Below are positions 43,915-53,022 of a stretch of 64,000 bases of DNA, piece after piece. Within the stretch, counting starts at the first letter, position 1. Every line of letters begins with the position of its first letter. Source of the stretch: JAFAXA01 sp963777325 (GTDB taxonomy: Bacteria > Pseudomonadota > Alphaproteobacteria > Acetobacterales > Acetobacteraceae); NCBI GenBank assembly GCA_963777325.1, contig CAVZQE010000001.1, positions 1 to 64,000 of the forward strand, read 5' to 3'. The notes beneath the pieces are model-generated. The model was given only the letters and a program-made list of their open reading frames with translations. It made no database searches and had not been told where the DNA came from. Made by a program: the position numbers and the translations under genes.

Positions 43915-45042
43915 TCAGTTCTCCGCTTTGACAGCCTTGACCGGATAGGTGAGCGCGCCCTTCACGCCGAGCCTGCCCATCAGCGGCCCGGCCTGCGGTC
44001 CCGAGAGCGTCAGGATCTCGGTCGGGCTGCTGGTGGCGACGCCGCTGTTGGTGGTCGCGTTCAGCCGGCAGCCGCCCTCCTCCTCACAGTGGAACGTGCC
44101 GGAGAGGCCCGCGATCGACAAACGCGAAATGCCGATCCAGCTATCGACGAGCGCCCCGTCCGCGTCCGTCATCAGCGCGAGCCGGCCGTCGAGTTCCTGC
44201 CCGTCATGGGAGAGGGTGACGGCGTAGGCATAGGCGGCCACGGGCACGGCGTTCGCCATGTTGAGGTCGGCGCCGAGGCCGCCGACGCTCGCGTTCATCG
44301 AGCGCAGCGCCTGCGTCCAGAAGGTCCGTGCTTCCCCAAGCACGCCGGGATCGTGGCCGACATCCTCACCGAGACCGTAGGCGTAGAACACGCTCCGCCG
44401 CAGATAAGTACCGAGCTTGCGGCCGTAATTCTCGGGCGGATTGAGAGGCGGCCTGAACACCGAGCCGAGATCGCTGTTCTGCGCCATGTCCGAATAGACG
44501 ATCGCCCGGATGGTGATCTGGCTTTGCGCGAACCGCCCCTCGTCCGAGGCGAGCGCGCGGATGATCTCCTTCTCAGGCGGGTTGGCCGCGTCGATATGCA
44601 CCGCGCCGGCCGGGCGCTTGGCTTCGGTGTAGATCGCCCCGAGCGCGCCCGAGAGATCGCGGAGGAAGTATTTCTGCTGATCGCCCAAAGCATCGAGCGG
44701 GCTGCGGGAGAAAAGAAAGGACTGGCCGGCGAGCCGCGCCCGCTCGGCGGCGCTGTAGGCGGGCCAGCAGCCGGTCCAGATTTCGGCCGAGCGGCCCGTC
44801 GCCGGAGAAAGGCGGACGACGGTGACGCGCTCGCCCGGCGCGAGCGTCGCTCGGAGCTTGGTCGAGAGCTTGGTCGCCCAGTCCGTCTTGCCCTCCGTCA
44901 TCATCATGTCGTCGATGTAGAGAACGGTTTGGCGCGCGGTCGGCGTTTTGCAGAAGGTGGGATCGAGGCCCTCGGCGCCGAACAGCGCGGCCCGCGCCGG
45001 AGTTGCCGCGAGCAGCAGCAGGACCGCGAGGAGGGCGCGCAT
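43915..45042 (-). CDS. Uncharacterised exported protein
   Basis: A 375-residue protein with a signal peptide (MRALLAVLLLLAATPARA). The mature region opens with TVLYIDDMMMTEGKTDWATK, DxxxTEGKTDW-like, followed by a strand-rich segment. A long middle (GALGAIYTEAKRPAG to EKEIIRALASDEGRFAQ) and the C-terminal LSGTFHCEEEGGCRLNATTN, with a probable disulfide pair, are distinctive. The strand-helix alternation near VLYIDDMM vaguely recalls a vWA fold, but the MIDAS motif is not visible. I do not recognise the family. The ATG overlaps the upstream stop (TGATG), so it is coupled to the membrane protein gene. Confidence 0.72.
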   Translation of the reverse strand: MRALLAVLLLLAATPARAALFGAEGLDPTFCKTPTARQTVLYIDDMMMTEGKTDWATKLSTKLRATLAPGERVTVVRLSPATGRSAEIWTGCWPAYSAAERARLAGQSFLFSRSPLDALGDQQKYFLRDLSGALGAIYTEAKRPAGAVHIDAANPPEKEIIRALASDEGRFAQSQITIRAIVYSDMAQNSDLGSVFRPPLNPPENYGRKLGTYLRRSVFYAYGLGEDVGHDPGVLGEARTFWTQALRSMNASVGGLGADLNMANAVPVAAYAYAVTLSHDGQELDGRLALMTDADGALVDSWIGISRLSIAGLSGTFHCEEEGGCRLNATTNSGVATSSPTEILTLSGPQAGPLMGRLGVKGALTYPVKAVKAEN

Positions 45043-46397
45043 CACGCAAGCCCCCGCACGAGATCCGCGTCGATCCGGATCGGCATGTCCTTATACTCGT
45101 GCGGCGACAGGGCGGCGCCGTTGCCCGTTTGGACGAATACGAGGGCGCCCCGCTGCTGCGCGCCGATGCGGACGAGTGCGTCCCGGTACTGCTCGACGGT
45201 CGCATGCAGCGCGCTCTGCAGCCCCGAGACGATGGCCCGCTCGTGCTCGCGCACCTGGAGCAGCAGGTTGCGCTGCTCCTCGACGCCGCGCGAGCGGCTG
45301 CGGGCGGCGTTGCTCTTCTCGGTGATCTGCTTTCCGAACCGGGCACGAATGCCGTCGATGTCGCGTGTCACGCGCGCGCGGCGGCGGTTGAACAAGCGGC
45401 GCGCGCGCGCGCGCTCATGCGTCGCCTCCATGTATTCCGCATCGGCGTCGTGCGCGACATAGGCGAGGAACACGCCGACCAGCCACGCCGCGACGTTCGC
45501 GAGCAGGCTCAGCAGCACGTCGCGCAGCGGATCGACGGTGACCGCCGCCTCCGCGCCCAAGATGTTGAATTGCGGCTGCGCCGATAGCGCCCGCATCGCC
45601 GCCGCGTAGCGCGAGCCGCCGGCGGCGGCGAGCACGATCACGAGCGAGACGGTCGCCAGCGCGAGCAGCCGCCAGTCGCCGCGCCGCTCGGTCGGCGCGC
45701 GATGACGGCCGAACCGATGCGACCACTGCTTCAGCAGCGTGCCATGCCCGTGCGCGGCAAAGGCGAGCAGCAACCCGAGCACGAGCGTCGTCCCCGCCGC
45801 GATCGCCGGCACCTGGAAGAAGAGGAAAAACGTGTCGTAGTTGATAAGCCACTCGGCCGCGCCAATGCAGAGCATGGCGACGGGATAGAGCGGATGGTTG
45901 CCCCAAATGGTCGCGAGGCGCTGGTTGTTTTCGGCGAACTTCTCCTCGTAACGGCCCTCGGCCCGCTGAAAGCGCCGCTCGATCTGAACGTAGCGCGCGT
46001 CCGAGGTCAGGGCGCTCTCCCGCCGCTCCGCCTCCTGGTCGGACTTGGCTTGCAGCGCAGCGATCTCGGCATCGAGCCGATCGATCGCGTCGATGTCCTT
46101 CATGTGCGGCACGAGCAGCCGGTCGAACGGCGCCCGCGCCTCGCGCCAGTCCGACAGCACGGACCGTACCGGCTGGAACGCGTGCAGGCGCATGCCTGCG
46201 GTCAACCCGCGCTCGTCCACGGCGACGCGCCCGAACGCGGCCTCCTCCGCCGCCCGTTCCGCCACCGTCGCGGATGGGAGCATGGCGTCGAGGGTGCGCG
46301 CGGTTGGAAAAGCGATGGCGCGGCCGAAGGCGCCGCTCAACGTGGCGGGGTCGGTGCCGTCGGCGGCGGGCACGGACCGGTCGGGACGGAAGGCCAT
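45042..46397 (-). CDS. Uncharacterised polytopic membrane protein with coiled coils
   Basis: A 451-residue protein. The N-terminal ~150 residues are soluble, ending in a coiled coil (IDRLDAEIAALQAKSDQEAE then RRFQRAEGRYEEKFAEN). Four membrane helices follow: YPVAMLCIGAAEWLINYDTF, AIAAGTTLVLGLLLAFAA, LLALATVSLVIVLAAAGG and DVLLSLLANVAAWLVGVFLA. A long basic C-terminal helix (EATHERARARRLFNRRRAR ...) and a soluble tail end the protein. I do not recognise a family. ATG 46397. Its stop overlaps the next gene's start and a lipoprotein-like gene lies 8 bp upstream. Confidence 0.72.
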   Translation of the reverse strand: MAFRPDRSVPAADGTDPATLSGAFGRAIAFPTARTLDAMLPSATVAERAAEEAAFGRVAVDERGLTAGMRLHAFQPVRSVLSDWREARAPFDRLLVPHMKDIDAIDRLDAEIAALQAKSDQEAERRESALTSDARYVQIERRFQRAEGRYEEKFAENNQRLATIWGNHPLYPVAMLCIGAAEWLINYDTFFLFFQVPAIAAGTTLVLGLLLAFAAHGHGTLLKQWSHRFGRHRAPTERRGDWRLLALATVSLVIVLAAAGGSRYAAAMRALSAQPQFNILGAEAAVTVDPLRDVLLSLLANVAAWLVGVFLAYVAHDADAEYMEATHERARARRLFNRRRARVTRDIDGIRARFGKQITEKSNAARSRSRGVEEQRNLLLQVREHERAIVSGLQSALHATVEQYRDALVRIGAQQRGALVFVQTGNGAALSPHEYKDMPIRIDADLVRGLA

Positions 46398-46405
46398 GGG
46401 CGTTC

Positions 46406-46708
46406 TCAATAGGTGGTGGGATCGGTCAAAGGCGCGGCCTGCACCGGCTGGACGGCGCGCGGCCGGATCGCGGGCGCGGGACGGTCCGGATGCCGCCTCG
46501 GCCGCGTCACTCTTGGTGAGGTCGCGGGCGGCGGCGCCCAGGGAGACGCGGAGGCGGCCTCCGGCGCGCCCGGCTCCGCTGGCGGCAAGGCCTGCGGCTC
46601 GGCAACCGGGGCCGGGACCAGGTCGGGCCTTGAGCGCTGGGCGCAGCCGGCGAGCACGCACAGCCCGAGGCCGAGCAGCGGCCAGCGCGTTCGGAGATTA
46701 ATGCGGAT
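46406..46708 (-). CDS. Small Pro/Ala-rich lipoprotein-like ORF without a standard start
   Basis: The frame reads a basic start (RINLRTRW), a hydrophobic stretch ending in a lipobox (PLLGLGLCVLAGC) and then about 80 Pro/Ala/Arg-rich residues to a stop at 46406. This looks like a lipoprotein, but no ATG, GTG or TTG lies before the hydrophobic stretch. The first codon at the natural position is ATC (46708). A GTG at 46657 falls inside the leader. Either a rare start, a mutated start codon, or a sequencing error. It is the first gene of the operon with the membrane and exported proteins. Confidence 0.5.
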   Translation of the reverse strand: MRINLRTRWPLLGLGLCVLAGCAQRSRPDLVPAPVAEPQALPPAEPGAPEAASASPWAPPPATSPRVTRPRRHPDRPAPAIRPRAVQPVQAAPLTDPTTY

Positions 46709-46763
46709 GGCAGCGGCCCCTGTCCGGTTGCGCGCTGCTATATGGCGCGGGCAGGGAGCCCTG

Positions 46764-48587
46764 TCATGGGCTTGCCGCGCCGGTTTCCTTGCTTTCCGCC
46801 CGATGCTGCGCCGGACCCACCTCGCGACTCAAATTATGCGCGGTGTTGATGAGGGCGACGTGGGAGAAGGCCTGCGGAAAGTTGCCGACCTGACGCTTTG
46901 CTTTCGGGTCATACTCCTCCGCGAGCAGGCCAACGTCGTTGCGGAGCGCGAGCAGCCGCTCGAACAGCGCGCGGGCCTCCTGGTCCCGCCCCTGCAGCAC
47001 GTAGTTGTCCGCGAGCCAGAAGCTGCAGGCGAGGAACGCGCCCTCCGAACCGGCCAGCCCGTCCGTCCCGGCGGACGTGTCGTAGCGCGCCACGAACCCG
47101 TCCTTCAGGAGCTCGCGCTCGATCGCCGCGACCGTTCCGACGATGCGGGGGTCGTCCGCCGCCATGAACCCGACCTGGGACAGCAGGAGCAAACTCGCGT
47201 CGAGCTCGGTCGAGCCGTAATACTGCACGAAGCTGTTGAGCTTGCGGTCGAACCCCTTCTCGCAGACCTGTTGGTGGACACGCTCGCGCAGTTCGCGCCA
47301 GCGATCGAGCGGGCCCTCCAGCCCAAATTCCTCGATCGAGCGCACGCCGCGGTCGAAGGCGACCCATACCATTGCCTTGGAATAGGTGAACTGCTTGCGC
47401 CCGCCCCGCACCTCCCAGATGCCGTCGTCCGGCTGCTCCCAGATCGTCTCGAGATGCTCGATCAGGGTGCGCTCCAGCGCCCACCCGGCGCCGCTCTCGG
47501 CGAGGCCCATCCGCCGCGCCTGGTAGAGCGCGTCCAGCACCTCGCCGTACACATCGAGCTGGAGCTGATCCGAGGCGGCGTTGCCGATCCGCACCGGCCC
47601 CGCCCCCTCGTAGCCCTTGAGCCAGGGAATTTCGTACTCGGTCAGCCGCCGCTCGCCGGCGACGCCGTACATGATCTGCATCTGGTCCGGGGCGCCGGCG
47701 ATGGCGCGCAGCAGCCAGTGCCGCCACAGCCTCGCCTCCTCGGTGAAGCCCGAGTTCATCAGTGCGTAGAGGGTGATCGTCGCGTCCCGCAGCCAGCAGA
47801 AACGGTAGTCCCAGTTGCGCGGACCGCCGAGTTGCTCCGGCAGCGACGTCGTCGCGGCGGCGACAATCCCGCCCGTCTCGCGGTGCGAGAGCGCCCGCAG
47901 CGTGACGACTGAGCGGAGCACCGCCTCGGCCCACTCGCCGCTGCCCTCGGGCTTGAACGCCTTGGCCCATTTCGCCCAGCCCTCGGTCGCCTCCCTGATC
48001 GTGTCGCGGGCATCGGCGTTCGGGGGCGTCGGATGATAGGACAGGGACCAGGTGAGCACGAACGGCACCTCCTGCCCCTCGCCGACGATGAACTCCGCGA
48101 CCGTGCGCATGTTCTCGCCATGCATCGCCGCCGTCGTGCGCAGGGTGAGCTGATCCGGGCCGGCGGTCGCCGTCATCGCGCCGTCCTCGTGGCGCCGGAC
48201 CCACGGCACGACCCAGCCATATTCGAACCGGATCACCAGCTCGGAGCGCATCTTCACCCGGCCGCGCTCGCCGCGCACGAGGCGCACCACGTCGCTGCCG
48301 ACGTCGCGCCGTCCCATGCAGTCAATGACGACGACGGCGCCGTCATCGGTCTCGAAGCGGGTTTCAAGGACGAGCGAGCCATCCCGGTATCTGCGCGTAA
48401 CGCGCGGCTCGGCGCCGACAGGCGCGATCTGCCAGCGGCCGTTGTCGGGGGTGCCCAGCAGCGCCGCGAAGCAGGCGGCGGAGTCGAATCTCGGTAGGCC
48501 GAGCCAGTCGATCGAGCCGTTCCGGCCGACCAGCGCGGTCGCCTCGCAATTGCCGATAACGGCGTAATCCTCAATCAGCCCGGCCAT
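46764..48587 (-). CDS. Glycoside hydrolase family 15 protein (trehalase/glucoamylase type)
   Basis: A 607-residue enzyme with an N-terminal beta-rich domain (YAVIGNCEATALVGRNGSID then WLGLPRFDSAACFAALLG) and a C-terminal alpha/alpha barrel. The GPRNWDYRFCWLRDATITLY block carries the sugar-binding site, and candidate catalytic acids are in EEFGLEGPLDRW and GFVARYDTSAGTDGLAGSEG. The N-terminal NCEATALVGRNGSIDWL pattern is common in bacterial GH15 trehalases and related hydrolases. There is no signal peptide. ATG 48587 follows gagggg; upstream in-frame ATGs to 48689 lack conservation. It is divergent from the metallopeptidase. Confidence 0.9.
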   Translation of the reverse strand: MAGLIEDYAVIGNCEATALVGRNGSIDWLGLPRFDSAACFAALLGTPDNGRWQIAPVGAEPRVTRRYRDGSLVLETRFETDDGAVVVIDCMGRRDVGSDVVRLVRGERGRVKMRSELVIRFEYGWVVPWVRRHEDGAMTATAGPDQLTLRTTAAMHGENMRTVAEFIVGEGQEVPFVLTWSLSYHPTPPNADARDTIREATEGWAKWAKAFKPEGSGEWAEAVLRSVVTLRALSHRETGGIVAAATTSLPEQLGGPRNWDYRFCWLRDATITLYALMNSGFTEEARLWRHWLLRAIAGAPDQMQIMYGVAGERRLTEYEIPWLKGYEGAGPVRIGNAASDQLQLDVYGEVLDALYQARRMGLAESGAGWALERTLIEHLETIWEQPDDGIWEVRGGRKQFTYSKAMVWVAFDRGVRSIEEFGLEGPLDRWRELRERVHQQVCEKGFDRKLNSFVQYYGSTELDASLLLLSQVGFMAADDPRIVGTVAAIERELLKDGFVARYDTSAGTDGLAGSEGAFLACSFWLADNYVLQGRDQEARALFERLLALRNDVGLLAEEYDPKAKRQVGNFPQAFSHVALINTAHNLSREVGPAQHRAESKETGAASP

Positions 48588-48716
48588 GACGTGTTCGCCC
48601 CTCGGAAGACGCGCTCTTCCCGAGAGCATAGGCGATAGCGGCTTCATGGTTCCCTTCTCGGAACCTCGGCCGGACCGGCGGGTTAGCATGCTGCATGGCG
48701 GGAAGGCGCATTTTGG

Positions 48717-50108
48717 ATGAAGTTATATACCTGTCAGGCGTGCGGTCAGCTGCTCTTCTTCGAGAACACGGTCTGCGAGAAATGCCAGCGCCGGCTTGGC
48801 TTCCTGCCGGAGACGACGACGCTTTCGACGCTGGAGCCCGCCATGGACCCGGACACCTGGTATGCGCTCGCGGGCGCGAAGGGGAGTCGCTACAAGTTCT
48901 GCGCCAATGCCGTCCACGACGTCTGCAACTGGGTTCTGCCGGCCGATGAGAGCGAGAGCTTCTGTGTCGCCTGCCGCCACAACCGCATCATCCCCGACCT
49001 CTCGATCCCGGACAATCTCGAATCGTGGCGCAAGCTGGAAACAGCCAAGCACCGGCTTTTCTACAGCCTGCTCCGTCTCGGGCTGCCGTTGAAGACCCGG
49101 TTCGAAGACCCCGGCCATGGGCTTGCTTTCGAGTTCAAGGCTGATCCCGAAGCGGGTCCGAAGGTGATGACCGGCCACGACAACGGCGTGATCGTGGTGG
49201 CGCTGAAGGAGTCGGACGACGCCGAGCGCGAGAAGCTGCGCACCCAGATGGGCGAACCGTACCGGACGCTCCTTGGGCATTTCCGCCACGAGATCGGCCA
49301 TCACTATTGGGACATTTTGGTCCGGGACGGAGAGGCGGGCAATCTGCAGGCCTGCCGGGCGGTGTTCGGCGATGACACGCAAGATTACGGCGAGGCGCTG
49401 CGAATCCACTACAATCAGGGACCGCCGCCGAACTGGTCGGATACGTATATCAGCGCCTACGCAACCATGCATCCTTGGGAAGATTTCGCCGAGACCTGGG
49501 CGCACTACCTGCACATCATCGATACGTTGGAGACTGCGAGCGTCTACGGGCTGCGCGTGCGGCCGACGGTGGAGACCGATGGCGCGCTGGACGCGACCAT
49601 CGACTTCGATCCGTACGCGGCCGGGGACATCGACCACATCCTGGAATCGTGGATGCCCCTGACCTTCGCCATGAACAGCCTGAACCGCAGCATGGGGTTG
49701 CAAAACTCGTACCCGTTCGTGATCGCACCGCCGGTGTTCAAGAAGCTCGGCTTCATCCATGGCCTCGTGCATCGGCTGGCCGCCGGTACTAGCCGGCGAG
49801 CAGGCGAGCGCCGGCAAGACGCATGGCGTCGCAACCCGTTCGGGCAAGCTGCCGCATTCGCCCGCGAAGGTTTGACCTGGCAGAGTAAGAACCGCTCACC
49901 GCAAGAGGCGTCCCATGCCCAAGATTCTTGTTCTCTATCACTCAGCCTACGGCCACATCGAGCGCATGGCGGAAGCCGTCGCCGATGGCGCGCGGGAGGC
50001 GGGCGCCGAGGTCGCCATCCGGCGTGTGCCGGAGACGGTACCGGAGGAGATTGCGCGCAAGTCGCACTTCAAGCTCGATCAAGCAGCACCGGTCGCGACT
50101 GTGGATGA
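48717..50108 (+). CDS. Zinc-ribbon metallopeptidase (putative Peptidase_Mx family), C-terminal readthrough
   Basis: The N-terminus has two zinc-ribbon pairs, TCQACGQLLF/CEKCQRRLGF and KFCANAVHDVCNW/FCVACRHNRI. The active site is LLGHFRHEIGHHYWDILV (HExxH with HYWD), and the PWEDFAETWAHYLHIIDT stretch carries the third ligand region. Related proteins end soon after FKKLGFIHGLVHRLA (about 49780). Here the frame runs on for another ~110 Arg/Ser-rich residues, overlapping wrbA by 194 bp. A TAG stands at 49790 in the +1 frame, so a one-base indel near 49775-49790 would remove the overlap. Signal peptide absent. Confidence 0.8.
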   Translation: MKLYTCQACGQLLFFENTVCEKCQRRLGFLPETTTLSTLEPAMDPDTWYALAGAKGSRYKFCANAVHDVCNWVLPADESESFCVACRHNRIIPDLSIPDNLESWRKLETAKHRLFYSLLRLGLPLKTRFEDPGHGLAFEFKADPEAGPKVMTGHDNGVIVVALKESDDAEREKLRTQMGEPYRTLLGHFRHEIGHHYWDILVRDGEAGNLQACRAVFGDDTQDYGEALRIHYNQGPPPNWSDTYISAYATMHPWEDFAETWAHYLHIIDTLETASVYGLRVRPTVETDGALDATIDFDPYAAGDIDHILESWMPLTFAMNSLNRSMGLQNSYPFVIAPPVFKKLGFIHGLVHRLAAGTSRRAGERRQDAWRRNPFGQAAAFAREGLTWQSKNRSPQEASHAQDSCSLSLSLRPHRAHGGSRRRWRAGGGRRGRHPACAGDGTGGDCAQVALQARSSSTGRDCG

Positions 50109-50514
50109 GTTGACGCAATACGACGCGATCATCATCGGCGGCGGCACCCGCTACGGCCGCATGTCCTCGCAACTAGGGAGCTTCCTCGATCAGACCGGCG
50201 GCCTTTGGGCGCGGGGTGCCCTCAACGGCAAAGTAGGGGCCGCCTTCACGTCCACCGCCAGCCAGCACGGCGGCCAGGAGACGACGCTGTTCTCAATCAT
50301 CACCAATCTGCTTCATCTCGGCCTGATCGTCGTCGGCCTGCCCTACAGCTTCCAGGGCCAAACGCGGCTGGATGAGATCACGGGCGGCAGCCCCTATGGC
50401 GCGACCACGATCGCGGCTGGCGACGGCTCGCGTCAACCGAGCGAGAACGAACTCGCGGGCGCGCGATTCCAGGGCAAGCACGTCGCGGAAATCGCCGCCA
50501 AGCTGTTCGGCTGA
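49915..50514 (+). CDS. wrbA: NAD(P)H:quinone oxidoreductase WrbA
   Basis: A 199-residue flavodoxin-like protein that reduces quinones by two electrons. The phosphate-binding loop is LVLYHSAYGHIERMAEAVAD, followed by QYDAIIIGGGTRYGRMSSQL, TSTASQHGGQETTLFSIITN and SPYGATTIAAGDGSRQPSEN. The last two are WrbA hallmarks. ATG 49915 is preceded by aagaggcg. Its start lies inside the extended frame of the upstream metallopeptidase, which argues that the peptidase's real stop is earlier. Confidence 0.94.
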   Translation: MPKILVLYHSAYGHIERMAEAVADGAREAGAEVAIRRVPETVPEEIARKSHFKLDQAAPVATVDELTQYDAIIIGGGTRYGRMSSQLGSFLDQTGGLWARGALNGKVGAAFTSTASQHGGQETTLFSIITNLLHLGLIVVGLPYSFQGQTRLDEITGGSPYGATTIAAGDGSRQPSENELAGARFQGKHVAEIAAKLFG

Positions 50515-50570
50515 ACCATGTCGCACGGCGAGGATCGTACGGGTTCTCGCCCCTCCGGCAATCCTGCCTC

Positions 50571-51605
50571 TCAGCGGCCGAGCACCTGCACTTGCGACTG
50601 CGCGCCGTCCGCCGTGTGTACCTGCGCCGGCTGCTCCAGACTCGGCATCTCCGGCGGCTGCGTGAAGAAATCCGCCGCGAGATCGTTGGTGACGTTGATC
50701 AGCTCGCGTTGCACGCCGTCGAGAAATTCGTGCAGCCCCTGCGCCAGAATGCTCGCGATCGAGCGGGCGCTCATCACCGCCCGCAAACCGTCGAGCGTTT
50801 CGGCCGCCCGCGCGCCGCCGCGCAGCATGTAGCGGGACTTCATCTCCGTCAGCAGCAATTCGACCTGCCGGATACACAGGAAGACCGAGCGCGGAAACCG
50901 TCGGTTCAGCAGCAGAAATCCAGCCACGGCCCCGGGCGTCAGCCCGCCCGAATGCATGCGCAGAAAGGCGTGGTATCCCGAAGCGGAGCGCAGCAACGCG
51001 TTCCACTGGCTGGCGTCGATCGGCGTGCCGACGTCCGAAGGGTTCGGCAGCAGCGAGTGATACTTGATGTCGAGCAACCGGGTCGTCTGGTCCGCGCGCT
51101 CCAGGTAGCGACCGAGCTGGTAGAAGAACCAGCCCTGATCGCGATAGAACGTGCCGTCGGTTATTCCCGTGTGCGTCTGGCACGCCTCCTTGATCTCGCT
51201 GAACAGCGAGGTGAGCTGGCCGGGGTCGAGCGTCTCGGTCCTCAGGCTGCTCATCCGGCTGTGGAACCTGTTGAGCTGCACCCACATCTCGGTTGAGATC
51301 AGCGGCCGTAAGGTCCGGGCGTTCTCGCGGGCGGCTCTGACCGAGCTGACGATCGAGCTCGGGTTGTCTTCATCCGTCACGTAGAACGCGACCACCGCCT
51401 TGGTCGATGCCGTCCGGTGGCGGGCGAAGAACCGCGCCTCGTCCGCGTTCAGCTGTACGATGGGCAGCCAGTCATGCTCGCCGGACCGGTCGCGCGAGAA
51501 GGTCTCGTTGACGTCGAGGATACGCGCGAGATTCTCCACCCGCTCGACATAGCGGGCCAGCCAGAAGATGCATTCGGCGTAGCGGGAAAGGAGCGTGTCA
51601 CTCAA
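50571..51605 (-). CDS. Alpha-E domain protein
   Basis: A 344-residue all-helical protein of the alpha-E family (DUF403). The opening MSDTLLSRYAECIFWLARYV, with ERVENLARIL, and later FYQLGRYLERADQTTRLLD and SSVRAARENARTLRPLIS are its signatures. It begins at TTG 51605 and overlaps the ATP-grasp stop by 8 bp, so the two are coupled. Comparative genomics links alpha-E, circularly permuted ATP-grasp and transglutaminase-fold proteins, with a proposed role in making or ligating a peptide-like product. This has not been shown biochemically as far as I know. Confidence 0.88.
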   Translation of the reverse strand: MSDTLLSRYAECIFWLARYVERVENLARILDVNETFSRDRSGEHDWLPIVQLNADEARFFARHRTASTKAVVAFYVTDEDNPSSIVSSVRAARENARTLRPLISTEMWVQLNRFHSRMSSLRTETLDPGQLTSLFSEIKEACQTHTGITDGTFYRDQGWFFYQLGRYLERADQTTRLLDIKYHSLLPNPSDVGTPIDASQWNALLRSASGYHAFLRMHSGGLTPGAVAGFLLLNRRFPRSVFLCIRQVELLLTEMKSRYMLRGGARAAETLDGLRAVMSARSIASILAQGLHEFLDGVQRELINVTNDLAADFFTQPPEMPSLEQPAQVHTADGAQSQVQVLGR

Positions 51606-53022
51606 GAACCCAGGTATCCTTCGATCCGCCCCCTTGGGACGAGTTGACGACCAGCGAGCCTTTGCGCAGGGCGACTCGCGTCAGGCCGCCCGGCAGCACC
51701 CACGTCTTGACGCCCGTGATCGCGAACGGGCGCAGATCGACGTGGCGGGGGCTGACCTCGCCTTCCACGAGCGTCGGCGAAACGGAGAGCTGGATTGTCG
51801 GCTGGCTGATGTAGTTGGCCGGATCCTCGACGAGCTTGGCCCGGCACGCCTCCAGCTCGGCCGCGCTGGCCTTGGGGCCGATCATGATGCCGTAGCCCCC
51901 CAATTCCGCGACCGGCTTGACCACCAGCTCCGCAAGGTGGTCGAGCGTGTACTGCAGCCCCTGCGGCTCGCGGCAGATGAAGGTCTGCACGTTCGGCAGA
52001 ATCGGGTCCTCGTCCAGGTAGTATTTGATGACCCGCGGCATGTAGGCGTAGACGGCCTTGTCGTCCGCGACCCCCGTGCCGATCGCATTGGCGAGCGACA
52101 CCCTGCCTGCTTTGTAGGCACGCATCAGCCCAGGCACGCCCAGCATGCTCTCGGGGTTGAACGCCTCGGGATCAAGGAAATCGTCGCCGATGCGGCGGTA
52201 GATCGCGTCCACCCGGGCAAGGCCGCGGGTCGTGCGCATGTAGACCGTGTTGTCCCTCACCGTCAGGTCGCGGCCCTCGACCAATGGCACGCCCATTTCG
52301 CGCGCTAGAAAGACATGCTCGAAATAGGCCGAGTTGTAGGCGCCCGGCGATAGCAGGACGACACGCGGGTCTTCGATGTCGGGCGGCGCCGTCTCGCGCA
52401 GCGCGCGGGCGAGGTTCTGCCCGTAGTCATCGATCGGCCGCACGCCGATGCCGCTCATCAGGTCGGAAAAGCTCCGCAGCATCATGTGCCGGTTCTCGAT
52501 GACGTAGCTGACGCCGGAAGGCGTGCGCGCATTGTCCTCGAGCACCAGGAACGCGCCCTTGTCGTCCCGGATGATGTCGGTGCCGCAGATATGGACGTAG
52601 GTCTTGTGCGGCAGATGGAGACCCTGCATCAGCGGCTGATACTGCGCATTGCCGAGGATCAGCTCCCCCGGAATGACGCCGTCCTTCAGGATTTTCTGGT
52701 CGTGATAGAGGTCGTCGAGCAGCAGGTTCAGCGCGGTCACGCGCTGCACCACCCCCGCCTCGATGTGCTCGAATTCGGACTTGGACAACACGCGGGGGAT
52801 GACGTCGAACGGCAGGATGCGGTCGATCGCGTTCTTGTCGGAATAGACCGTGAAGGTGATGCCGAGATTGTACAGTTCTGCTGCGGCGCTCGATGCCCGC
52901 TTCTGCAAGGCCTGGATCGAGAGATCGGCAAGGCGCTCCCGGACGGGCGCATTGTCAGCCCCCCGCAACATTTCGCAGAAGAAGGCCTGGGGGTCGTAGC
53001 CGTCCAGGATACGGTTGCTCAT
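51598..53022 (-). CDS. Circularly permuted ATP-grasp protein
   Basis: A 474-residue protein of the DUF404/DUF407 type. Typical blocks are RILPFDVIPRVLSKSEFEHI, GVVQRVTALNLLLDDLYHDQ, VLEDNARTPSGVSYVIENRH, YFEHVFLAREMGVPLVEGRD and VKPVAELGGYGIMIGPKAS, where the glycine-rich stretch binds ATP. These enzymes are predicted carboxylate-amine ligases. ATG 53022 gives the family start MSNRILDGYDPQAFFCEM. It is followed by the overlapping alpha-E gene and faces a second, fused ATP-grasp::alpha-E gene across a 550-bp gap. Confidence 0.9.
   Translation of the reverse strand: MSNRILDGYDPQAFFCEMLRGADNAPVRERLADLSIQALQKRASSAAAELYNLGITFTVYSDKNAIDRILPFDVIPRVLSKSEFEHIEAGVVQRVTALNLLLDDLYHDQKILKDGVIPGELILGNAQYQPLMQGLHLPHKTYVHICGTDIIRDDKGAFLVLEDNARTPSGVSYVIENRHMMLRSFSDLMSGIGVRPIDDYGQNLARALRETAPPDIEDPRVVLLSPGAYNSAYFEHVFLAREMGVPLVEGRDLTVRDNTVYMRTTRGLARVDAIYRRIGDDFLDPEAFNPESMLGVPGLMRAYKAGRVSLANAIGTGVADDKAVYAYMPRVIKYYLDEDPILPNVQTFICREPQGLQYTLDHLAELVVKPVAELGGYGIMIGPKASAAELEACRAKLVEDPANYISQPTIQLSVSPTLVEGEVSPRHVDLRPFAITGVKTWVLPGGLTRVALRKGSLVVNSSQGGGSKDTWVLE

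Noticed and set aside
42817..45462. 881-codon + strand open frame opposite the serine hydrolase and exported protein genes
   Set aside because: Arg/Glu-rich antisense shadow with no motif; the minus-strand proteins have signal peptides and active-site motifs.
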